The notes beneath the pieces were generated by a model. It was not told where the DNA came from and made no database searches. It saw only the letters and a program-made list of their open reading frames with translations. The position numbers were made by a program, and so were the translations under genes. Positions 15,779 through 23,895 of a stretch of 31,354 nucleotides of DNA are shown piece by piece. Position 1 is the first letter of the stretch. Each line of letters starts with the position of its first letter. This DNA comes from Magnetaquiglobus sp039908105 (GTDB taxonomy: Bacteria > Pseudomonadota > Magnetococcia > Magnetococcales > Magnetaquicoccaceae), in the NCBI GenBank assembly GCA_039908105.1, contig JAMOBI010000084.1, positions 1-31,354 of the forward strand. Direction: 5' to 3'.

Positions 15779-16538
15779 TTAAAGCGTAAGCATGTCTTGC
15801 AGCTTGATGGTTTCCAGCACCCGCCGGACCAATGCAATGAGGGAAGGCACAGCGAACGGTTTGGTGAGGTGGTCGAGAAAGCCGGCATCTTTCCCCGCCT
15901 GTATCCATTGGCGATGCTGCGGCGGTGACCGTAACTACCGGCAGGGTCGCCGTCAGCCGCCAAATATTCTGCCTCGACCGCCCCCATCAGCACGCCGAGA
16001 AAGCGTCCGTCCCTGGACTGAAATCGGCGGCTAATGGTAAAATACCTGTTAGCCTTGGCCGCGTCCCCGTATTGGCGCACCGAAAAAAGTACCCAATCGC
16101 GGATTGCCGACATGCACCTTGAAGTGGTCATGATCGGCAACGGAGGAGCCCAGCTTATAGGCGGGTGTTGACGTCGCGACGCCGATCCCCCGAGCGTCGG
16201 CAAACAGCAGAATGAAGAAGGGCGGCAAACGGCTTTCCTTGGCGAGCAACATCGCCTCGATCTCTTTCAGAGTTGATCTTTTCGGCGATCTGGTTCGAAA
16301 GCGTATCAAGCGTCGTATCGATGATCGCCAGTGTCTGGCTGGTTTGCATTTGCAGCGCTTTGGCCAGTCTGGCGGACTGGTCGCGCACCAGGATTTCACG
16401 GTTGTCGATCTGCGACTTGGCATTCCAGGCCAAAACACCCCAGCCAAAGACAATCAGCAGGATAGCCGACACCAGGACCCCACGATAGGTTTGCGGAGGG
16501 GTCGGGAGCAAGAGGGAATGCCCGTTGCCGGAACTCAT
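15779..16538 (-). pseudogene. Collapsed hybrid kinase: membrane/Cache N-terminus joined to receiver tail
   Basis: Three frames carry pieces of one former protein. From 16538 a 127-codon frame gives a transmembrane helix (SAILLIVFGWGVLAW) and the start of a Cache sensor. A second frame near 16250-16050 reads LPPFFILLFADARGIGVATS and DHDHFKVHVGNP. A third, to about 15960, reads VLFSVRQYGDAAKANRYFT and DGRFLGVLMGAVEAEYL. The sequence then jumps straight to a receiver end, LPVVTVTAAAS and (after another shift) IQAGKDAGFLDHLTKPF, with a stop at 15779-15781. PAS, HisKA and ATPase parts are gone. The receiver tail closely matches the C-terminus of the intact kinase ending at 16535, so this is a decayed paralogue. 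Confidence 0.82.
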
Positions 16539-19060
16539 GGCAGCATCCGCCTGATTAATGCCAGCAAAGACGGTACATCGAACGGTTTGGTCAGGTAGTC
16601 GTGAAAACCAGCCTCTTTTCCTGACTGTATATCCACGGACGACGCGGCGGCCGTGACGGCGACCACCGGTAGGATCGCCGTGACCGGATCAGACTTGATC
16701 TGCCGTAGTGCCTCCAGACCGCTCATGCCCGGCAGGTTGATGTCCATCAGTACCAGGTCGGGCAGTTCGTTGCGGATCAGGGCCAGGCAAGCCTCAGCGC
16801 TTTCAGCGATGCGCAGTTCGACACCGGGCAACTGTCGAAACAGGATGTGCATGAGCGAGGCATTGGCTGGGTTATCTTCCACATACAGCACCGTGCCACG
16901 CAGTTGCGACACCGGGTCGAAAAGGCTTGCAGCGGCGGACAGCGGATGGTGCCGATCAGAGGAAACAGCAGATTCATCTTGCGTACACATTGGCAGATCA
17001 ATCCAGAATCGGCTGCCAACACCGACTTTGCTCCTGAACCCGATTGCTCCGCCCATCGCTTCTACGATGTGCTTGGTGATCACCAGGCCGATGCCAGCGC
17101 CCTCGATTGCAGTACGTTCCGCGCCAAGACGCTGGAAGGGCTGGAACAACTCTCCTTGGCGCTCCGCCGGAATGCCGTAGCCACAGTCGGTAACGGCGAT
17201 GCGCAAATGAGCGCCGATCGGCTCGCAGGACACCGATACCAGGCCCGCATCGTGGTTGTACTTCACCGCATTCGACAGCAGATTCAGCAAGACTTGTTGG
17301 ACACGACCGGCATCCGCATGAACAAAAACGTTGCTGACATTCGCACCAGAAGCATGGCGTACCAAAACCTTGCGCTGTCTGGCAACCGGTTCGATCAGGG
17401 CGATGGCCTGGGTGATTATCGGCTTGACCGCCAGAGGTCTCATGTCGAGATCGATGCGACCGGAGTCGATGCGTGCCAGATCAAGCACGCCGTTGATCAG
17501 ACCGAGCAGATGGCGCCCGCCGTTCAGAATGTGCTCCACCGGCTCCTTCTGCTCTTCTTGCAGCGCTACCGGTACGCCCAGGCTGAGCATCTGGGCGAAA
17601 CCGATGATGGCATTGAGCGGCGTGCGCAGTTCATGACTCATGCTGGCGACAAAGTTATTCTTCGCTTGTGCTAGCTGCTCGGCGGCTTGGCGCGCTCGCA
17701 ACAAATGGGTGATGTCGTGCCAAGCGCAGAGCACAAGCTTGCGCCCGTTCCGTTCGATCGGCGCCAGGGTGACGTCGACATAGATTTCCGAGCCGTCATG
17801 ACGCAGGCACAGCCAGTCAAAACGCCAGACTACGCCTTGCAGGGCGTGGGCAATCATTTCCGGCGCCTTGACGGCCGATGGCTTGCCGTCGGGTTGCAGG
17901 AGAGGCGAGATATCCATTGGCGTACACGGCAGGAAGTCCGCCATGCTGGGGTAGCCGAGCATCTGCATCGCCGCCGGATTGGCCTCGCAAAACTGGGAGC
18001 CGTCGATCAGCAACATCGGTTCGGGCCAGTTTTCGATCATTTCGCTGAAGAAATGCTGACTGGAGCGCAAGGCTTCCTCAGCTTGCTTATGGCCCGTGAT
18101 ATCGATATCCATGCAGACGAACAGCTGATCGTTGCCGGTCTGGATTGAGAAAGTAGTCGAGGAGACAGCGCGCGAAGAACCATCCCGGTGACGGACGACA
18201 TTCTCGATCGGGCCGATTACATTGCCCGTCTCGGCGATATCCGCCAACATCGCAGCGAAGTCACATGCCCCCTGCGCATCCCGCATCAACGCATCGGACG
18301 TCTTGCCTGTAGCCTCCTCCGCTGTCCAGCCAAACATCCGTTCCGAAGCGCGATTCCAGTAACATACGCAGCCTGCGCGGTCATACCACTGCACCGCCAC
18401 ATTGGGCGCGTTTTCCAAGGTGGCTGACAGGCGCTGCTCGGCAGATGACAGTGCTGCCATGCTGACGGCCTGCTTCTCCAGCAATTCCTCGTTCAGCATC
18501 TGGCGCTGCCACAGGCCTTGCACCATGCGCCAGGCCACCCAGGCCAGAACGGTGCCGTAGGCGCTCAAATTCCATGCCAGGGCACTCCAGGTCAGCGGGT
18601 GATAGGCAACCACCTGATAATCCAGGTCGAAGGTGAAACCATGCGAGGTGGCGATATAGCTGAACAAGGACAGGCAAACCATGTTGCCGACCACCAACAG
18701 CCAGCCGGTACGACCTCCCACCAGCAGGATGGCGGTAAAGGCAAACAGAACGGCAAATACTTGAGTGCCGGCCATCGGGCCAAGGGTGGCAAACCCAGCA
18801 TAAGTCGTGATCCAGCACAACGTGAGCAATGCGCTGACCTTGACGGGACTGGAAAACCGCCGGCGACCGAGCCACAAAAGCCAAAGTACCACCAGCCCGA
18901 CGAGATGAAACGCCATGACCAGGCGCCAACCGATTACAGTCATCCGCACCAGCGACAGGACAACGCCCGGTACGGCGGCGATGGCGATGCCCAGCAAGAT
19001 TTCATCGAGGAGTCGCTGGCGAAACAGTTGGATATCTTGTTGTGCTTTGATCTGGGTCAT
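16535..19060 (-). CDS. Membrane hybrid histidine kinase: 6TM-PAS-PAS-HisKA-HATPase-REC
   Basis: An 841-residue kinase. Residues about 21-180 form six hydrophobic helices with short loops, an integral-membrane sensor that may respond to membrane state or a small ligand. PAS domains follow at 207-326 and 332-452, HisKA with His476 in SMSHELRTPLN, HATPase with Asn597 in LLNLLSNAVKY and the glycine boxes GYGI and GAGIGL, then a receiver with Asp773 (LVLMDINLPGMSG) and Lys825. I start at ATG 19060: the upstream stop overlaps it as ATGA, which indicates coupled translation. Phosphate probably passes from the receiver to an Hpt, for example that of the upstream protein. The ligand is unknown. Confidence 0.93.
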   Translation of the reverse strand: MTQIKAQQDIQLFRQRLLDEILLGIAIAAVPGVVLSLVRMTVIGWRLVMAFHLVGLVVLWLLWLGRRRFSSPVKVSALLTLCWITTYAGFATLGPMAGTQVFAVLFAFTAILLVGGRTGWLLVVGNMVCLSLFSYIATSHGFTFDLDYQVVAYHPLTWSALAWNLSAYGTVLAWVAWRMVQGLWQRQMLNEELLEKQAVSMAALSSAEQRLSATLENAPNVAVQWYDRAGCVCYWNRASERMFGWTAEEATGKTSDALMRDAQGACDFAAMLADIAETGNVIGPIENVVRHRDGSSRAVSSTTFSIQTGNDQLFVCMDIDITGHKQAEEALRSSQHFFSEMIENWPEPMLLIDGSQFCEANPAAMQMLGYPSMADFLPCTPMDISPLLQPDGKPSAVKAPEMIAHALQGVVWRFDWLCLRHDGSEIYVDVTLAPIERNGRKLVLCAWHDITHLLRARQAAEQLAQAKNNFVASMSHELRTPLNAIIGFAQMLSLGVPVALQEEQKEPVEHILNGGRHLLGLINGVLDLARIDSGRIDLDMRPLAVKPIITQAIALIEPVARQRKVLVRHASGANVSNVFVHADAGRVQQVLLNLLSNAVKYNHDAGLVSVSCEPIGAHLRIAVTDCGYGIPAERQGELFQPFQRLGAERTAIEGAGIGLVITKHIVEAMGGAIGFRSKVGVGSRFWIDLPMCTQDESAVSSDRHHPLSAAASLFDPVSQLRGTVLYVEDNPANASLMHILFRQLPGVELRIAESAEACLALIRNELPDLVLMDINLPGMSGLEALRQIKSDPVTAILPVVAVTAAASSVDIQSGKEAGFHDYLTKPFDVPSLLALIRRMLP

Positions 19061-22000
19061 ATGTGGTCTCCCCGGTTGCGCAGCCAAGCAATTAACTCCT
19101 CAACCGGCATGGCCTTGGCAACCAACCAGCCCTGCACCAGGTTGCAGCCAAGGCCGCGAACCAAATCGAGATCCTGCTGCGTTTCCACGCCTTCGGCAAC
19201 GGTGGACAACTTGAGCTTGATGGCCATTTCCAGGCTGGCCGCCAGGATGGCACGCGTCGTCGGCTTCTCGGTTGCGCCCTGGACGAAGCTGCGGTCGAGT
19301 TTCAGCTCGCTGAAGGGAAAACGCTGCAGTTGGTCCATTGACGAATAGCCGGTGCCGAAATCGTCGATGGACAGCTTGAAGCCCTTCAATCGCAGGCGGG
19401 TCATGATGTCCAGCGCTGTATGCGCATCGGCCATCACCCCCGTCTCGGTGATTTCCAGAATCAGCTTGTCCGCCGGAAAACCGGTTGCCTGCAGGCTGGC
19501 GACGATGAATTCCGGCAGTTTGATGTCGGTCAGCCAACTCGCCGACAAGTTGATGGCGACGGCCAGCGGAAATCCCGCAGCGACCAGTCGCGTGCCTCCC
19601 AGCATGGCCTTGGTGACCAAAATCTCAGAGAGCTGCCCAATCAGGCCGTGCTGTTCCGCCGCAGCAATGAATAGATCGGGGCGGATCGGCTGGCCGGCGC
19701 GCCGCCAGCGCGCCAGGGCTTCGACACCGACCGCGCGTAGCGTCGAGACGTCGACCTTGGGCTGGAAATGGACCTCGAATTCATCACGGCGGATGCCGTC
19801 CAGGATGGCGTCCGGCAACAGCGCAGTCGGCTCGGGCCGTACCGGTGCAAGGGGCGTCGGCGAGGTACTGGGTTTCGTCATGAGCGCCAATAATGTTTCG
19901 CGGGTCGCCGGTTTTTTCAGCGTGCCGTTCAGGCGCAGACGCTTGGCACGCGCCAGTTCGGCGGCATTTTGTATCAGGCGAGTCTCGACGCCGCTGGCAA
20001 TGATCAGTCCACCCTGGTAACCGGTATCGACCAGACGGCGCAGGAATTCGATGCCATCCATGCCCGGCATATTAAGATCCGTGATGAGCAGGTCGATACC
20101 ATCCGTCCGGGCGATTTCCGCCAGGGCCGTGTCGCCATTCTCCACAGTTAGTACGTCGTCGACGCCCAGGCCAATCAGCAGCAGCTCGAATTGACGCCGC
20201 GCCACGGGGTCGTCGTCAACGACCAATGCACGTCGGGACATGGCAGCGTCATCGGCTTGACTGGGAGAATATTCAGGAAAAAACGGCGCTGGCGAGACGG
20301 CTTCAGCCGGCTCGCCGCGTAACGAGGAGACGGCGAGGCGGGTCAATGCCGCCTCGACATCATCCAGCGCATAGCCCAGTTCGACAAACAGTCCTTTAGC
20401 CGCATCGTATCGGCCGGTTTTCGCTGCTTCTTCGAGTTTTTCAGCGACGCCGGCGAAATTCAGCGCCCCGACCATGCGCGCCGAGGATTTGAGCTTGTGC
20501 ATGAGCAGCGCCAATGAGCCGCCATCGCTCGCCTCGAGATGGCGCTGGCAGGCGGGAAAGTCATGACGGACCGTGCTGGTAAACAGGTCGACGAGATCGC
20601 GCGTTTCCTTGGCTTCGATACGACCGACAACGCGTGTCAGATAGTTCTGATCCAGTACGGGCCCGGTCTGCTCCGACTTTGTCGCAGGAGCCATATCGGT
20701 TCTCGCTGCGGCCGGCGCAGCCTTGGGCAGCCAGCGTTGCAATATGCGCTGGAGGTCATTCAGTTCAATCGGTTTGGGCAGGGCATCGTCCATGCCTGCC
20801 GCGCGGCAGACGTCCAGATCTCTGGCTTGATTGAGCGCGGTGATGGCGATGATGGGGATATAAGTGCCGCGCTCCAGTTCGGCGGCACGAATCGAGCGAG
20901 CCAATTCCAGGCCGTCCATGCGCGCCATGTTGCGGTCGGCGAGGATAAGATCGTGGCCGCCCGCCTGCCACTTCGCGAGCGCCACTACGCCATCTTCGGC
21001 CATATCGGCGTCAAAGCCGAGGGTACGGAGTTGCATGCGTAGGACAGCCTGGTTGGCGGGGTTGTCCTCGGCGACGAGAATCCGGCGGCGCATCCCTTTG
21101 TGCTCGCTCACCACGGTGGTCGGGATAACGGGTGCGGGTACTTTTGGTACGGTGGCGTCCCCAGCCAGCCCGGCCAACACTTCGGCGATCAGTTGGGTGA
21201 AATGCTGGCCGCCTTGCCTGATTTCCTCGGCATGTTCGCGGATTTCAGGGTTGTGTCCCGCACTCATCAGAAGCAACTGGGCATGACCGAGCAAGATGTT
21301 GAGTGGACTGCGCAGGCTGTTTACCCAGGCAGCGAACTGCTCGGTCCTGGCCTGATGGGCTTGTTCAGCGCTCACCCGTGACTGCAGCAACTCGTCAATG
21401 ATGCCCTGCTGGACCGTGCGCATACGCGATGCTTCGAGGATCACCGCATATGTGGCCATGAGGGGTCCGAGAAAATCGACCAGAGCGGCGTCGTAACCGC
21501 CGTGGCGGTTGGCCAGCCCCAGCATGCCGATCAAGGTGCTGCCGCGATAGATGGGCGCACCGAGGAAGGCGTCGAGTGGTGGATGCCCCTCCGGCAGGCC
21601 GCCGCTGCGCGGGTCATTAGTCGGGTTGTTGGCGATGACCGTCTCGCCGCTCTTCAGTACGGTACCGAACAGGGTGGCGAGATTGCGGAACTCCATGCCC
21701 TTGGCTCGCGCCTCGTCGAAGAGGCACCGCGTTTCGTCGTTCCAGGCGATATCGGTAATGGCATGGCTGCAAAGATACGGCGCGCCATCCGGATCGTGCA
21801 GCACCTCGCCGATGAAGCCATAGGCGCTGTCGGTCAATAAGCGCATGCCATCGAGCAGCAGGGCTGATGTGCCATGGATGTCGTGGCTGGTCATGAAATG
21901 CGCCAGGGCCTGCCGCACCAGGTCGAGCAGCCGGCCTTGGCGCTCCCGATCGGCCAGCACCCGTTTTTGCTCGGTAATGTCAGTTCGGATCGAGACATAG

Positions 22001-23439
22001 CGCTCAGGCGATCCGTGTTCATCGAGGATGGGCAGGATGGTGGACATCACCCAGCATGCCGACCCGTCCTTGTGCCGGTTTTGTATCTCGCCCTGCCAGA
22101 TCTGACCGGCAGACAGCGTCCGCCACATGTCTTCGAAATAGGCCGCAGGGTGATGGCCGGAGCGGACGATGCGATGGTTGCGACCGATCAGTTCCTCGCG
22201 GGCGTAACCGCTGACTGCGCAGAATTGGCGGTTAGCATCGATGATGCTGCCATCGGGCGCGGCGATCGAGACGATGGCATGCACGTCGAGCGCCGCTTTC
22301 AGCTCCTCCAGTTCCCGGCGGGACTTTTGCCCCAGTTGTTCGATCGCCTCGACCCGGCGGTAGCGCCGCGCTCGCGCAATGGCCGCCACTACCAGCAAGC
22401 GCTCTTCGACCGGCTTGGTCAGGTAGTCCTCGCCACCGGCATGGCGCGCATCAAGCTGGTGTTCGATATCGTCAAAACCAGAAAGGTAAAGAATGGGCAG
22501 GCGGGCGAAGCGCGCATTTCGTTGCAGCAAGGCGGCCAGGTCGGTGCCGCGGCACACAGGCATTTCGACGTCCAGCACGCAGGCATCCGGGGCGAAGTCG
22601 TCAAGCATTTCGCGAGCGGTCATGGAATCCTCGACCGCGAGCACTTCGCAACCGGCGTCACGCAATATCTCGGTATGAATTGCGAGCATGCAGATATCGT
22701 CGTCGACCAGCAGCACCCGATAAGGCGTGCGCGGCATCCAGGCTAACCCAGCAAGCTCCGCCAACAATCGCGAAACATCCAGCGGGGCGTCCAGCAACAA
22801 CCGTGCGCCGGCTTGCCGTGCCCGCGCCTGTGTGAGGAAGTCGTCAGTGTCGGCGACGCCTACCGCCAAAGGGAAAGTGAACGCCCCGACAGCGGATTTG
22901 GGTAACAGTTGCCGGATGCGCTCGCCATGCGTTGTCAGCCAGCCTGTTCCCGCGAGCAGGATCGTCTGCGGGTTGCTCGTTAAGGCCGAAGCAACCTCAT
23001 CAATGCTGTCGGCCACACTTTCCACCGAAAAATCAAGGGAACGCAGGTCAGTGAATAGATCGGCATTGGTATTGAATCCCTCGCCTGCCGCGAGGAAGGT
23101 CCAGGCATGAGGATCGGCCGGTAACAGGCGAATATCCAGACGGTCGGCCAGCGGGCCTTTTCCCAGCAGTTCGGCCAGGTTGCGCACGGCGAGCACAATG
23201 GGGGCCAGTCGGCCCTTCGACGGCGGCTGGCGGGCGAAATCAACCAGGATCTGCTCCAACGTTTCGGCACGTCCCTTCGCCTCAGCCCAGGTGCTGTAAG
23301 CGGCCTTGATCTGGCCAGCCAACTGAGCCAGCCGCATGCCGTGCACACGGTCCCATCCCTGCGCTGCAAATTGATCGGCAAAATTGCTTAATTCATTTTT
23401 TATAGTCTGCAGCACATAGGGAGGAAGTTCGGTTTTCAT
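19057..23439 (-). CDS. Multi-domain REC-PAS-GAF-REC-Hpt-REC-EAL signalling hub
   Basis: A 1460-residue soluble protein without transmembrane helices. In order: helical/pseudo-receiver N-terminus (1-235); receiver 1 (241-356, Asp290, Lys342); PAS (383-495); GAF (505-672); a HisKA-like dimer helix (about 695-755) in which the H-box reads WVNSLRSPLN, with Asn replacing the phospho-accepting His and no ATPase domain following; receiver 2 (786-905, Asp835, Lys889); Hpt (931-1037, His981 in LMHKLKSSA); receiver 3 (1070-1188, Asp1121); EAL (1208-1452). The EAL domain keeps VEALARW, ITETGVM, IDDFGTGYSS, LKLDRSFV and AEGVET, so it should hydrolyse c-di-GMP. ATG 23439 is used; a start at 23523 adds 28 unconvincing residues. 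It is coupled by ATGA to a membrane hybrid kinase. Confidence 0.93.
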   Translation of the reverse strand: MKTELPPYVLQTIKNELSNFADQFAAQGWDRVHGMRLAQLAGQIKAAYSTWAEAKGRAETLEQILVDFARQPPSKGRLAPIVLAVRNLAELLGKGPLADRLDIRLLPADPHAWTFLAAGEGFNTNADLFTDLRSLDFSVESVADSIDEVASALTSNPQTILLAGTGWLTTHGERIRQLLPKSAVGAFTFPLAVGVADTDDFLTQARARQAGARLLLDAPLDVSRLLAELAGLAWMPRTPYRVLLVDDDICMLAIHTEILRDAGCEVLAVEDSMTAREMLDDFAPDACVLDVEMPVCRGTDLAALLQRNARFARLPILYLSGFDDIEHQLDARHAGGEDYLTKPVEERLLVVAAIARARRYRRVEAIEQLGQKSRRELEELKAALDVHAIVSIAAPDGSIIDANRQFCAVSGYAREELIGRNHRIVRSGHHPAAYFEDMWRTLSAGQIWQGEIQNRHKDGSACWVMSTILPILDEHGSPERYVSIRTDITEQKRVLADRERQGRLLDLVRQALAHFMTSHDIHGTSALLLDGMRLLTDSAYGFIGEVLHDPDGAPYLCSHAITDIAWNDETRCLFDEARAKGMEFRNLATLFGTVLKSGETVIANNPTNDPRSGGLPEGHPPLDAFLGAPIYRGSTLIGMLGLANRHGGYDAALVDFLGPLMATYAVILEASRMRTVQQGIIDELLQSRVSAEQAHQARTEQFAAWVNSLRSPLNILLGHAQLLLMSAGHNPEIREHAEEIRQGGQHFTQLIAEVLAGLAGDATVPKVPAPVIPTTVVSEHKGMRRRILVAEDNPANQAVLRMQLRTLGFDADMAEDGVVALAKWQAGGHDLILADRNMARMDGLELARSIRAAELERGTYIPIIAITALNQARDLDVCRAAGMDDALPKPIELNDLQRILQRWLPKAAPAAARTDMAPATKSEQTGPVLDQNYLTRVVGRIEAKETRDLVDLFTSTVRHDFPACQRHLEASDGGSLALLMHKLKSSARMVGALNFAGVAEKLEEAAKTGRYDAAKGLFVELGYALDDVEAALTRLAVSSLRGEPAEAVSPAPFFPEYSPSQADDAAMSRRALVVDDDPVARRQFELLLIGLGVDDVLTVENGDTALAEIARTDGIDLLITDLNMPGMDGIEFLRRLVDTGYQGGLIIASGVETRLIQNAAELARAKRLRLNGTLKKPATRETLLALMTKPSTSPTPLAPVRPEPTALLPDAILDGIRRDEFEVHFQPKVDVSTLRAVGVEALARWRRAGQPIRPDLFIAAAEQHGLIGQLSEILVTKAMLGGTRLVAAGFPLAVAINLSASWLTDIKLPEFIVASLQATGFPADKLILEITETGVMADAHTALDIMTRLRLKGFKLSIDDFGTGYSSMDQLQRFPFSELKLDRSFVQGATEKPTTRAILAASLEMAIKLKLSTVAEGVETQQDLDLVRGLGCNLVQGWLVAKAMPVEELIAWLRNRGDHI

Positions 23440-23548
23440 TGCGTCCGGTCTCTTGTGTTGGTTCAGCGTGACATGGGGTTTTTGATAATTTTTGGTAACT
23501 GCCCAGGTAGGCGTCCCAATCAAGATGGGTTGACATGAAAATCTGGTT

Positions 23549-23863
23549 ATGGTTCAAGATTCTCTCATGGACCAAGATACGATAATTATTTCCCGACTGT
23601 TTGAAGAGAACAAGGTCCTTGCAGCCGAGAATGCGATATTGCGTGAAACCATAGCGCAACAAGCGACTTTGATCAAAAAGCTTGAAGCACGGATTGCCGA
23701 GTTAGAGCGACGTCTTGGTCTGAACAGCAGCACTGTCAAAGACAACAATCGTCGAACCCGTAGCCTACGCGAGGGATCAACCCGGGAACCGGGAGGGCAA
23801 CAGGGACATAAAGGAGAAACTCTTCGTCAGTCTGCCGAGCCAGATACCGTATCCGCACATCTC
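23549..23863 (+). pseudogene. IS66-family transposase N-terminal fragment
   Basis: The frame reads a coiled coil (LFEENKVLAAENAILRETIA; LIKKLEARIAELERRLGLNSS) followed by RTRSLREGS and GGQQGHKGETLRQSAEPD, the N-terminal signature of IS66 transposases of the type without a separate acidic leader. The expected Ser-Lys-Pro-Pro block after LGLNSS has been replaced by TVKDNN, and homology stops at about 23863, just before the next gene. It is a relic, and of a different IS66 subtype from the element at 27944. The true ATG may be 23567. Its end lies 33 bp before the kinase gene, so any promoter for that gene must lie in or before this fragment. Confidence 0.75.
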
Positions 23864-23895
23864 TATGCGGTCATCTCCTGCCGGGGTGCGTTTTC

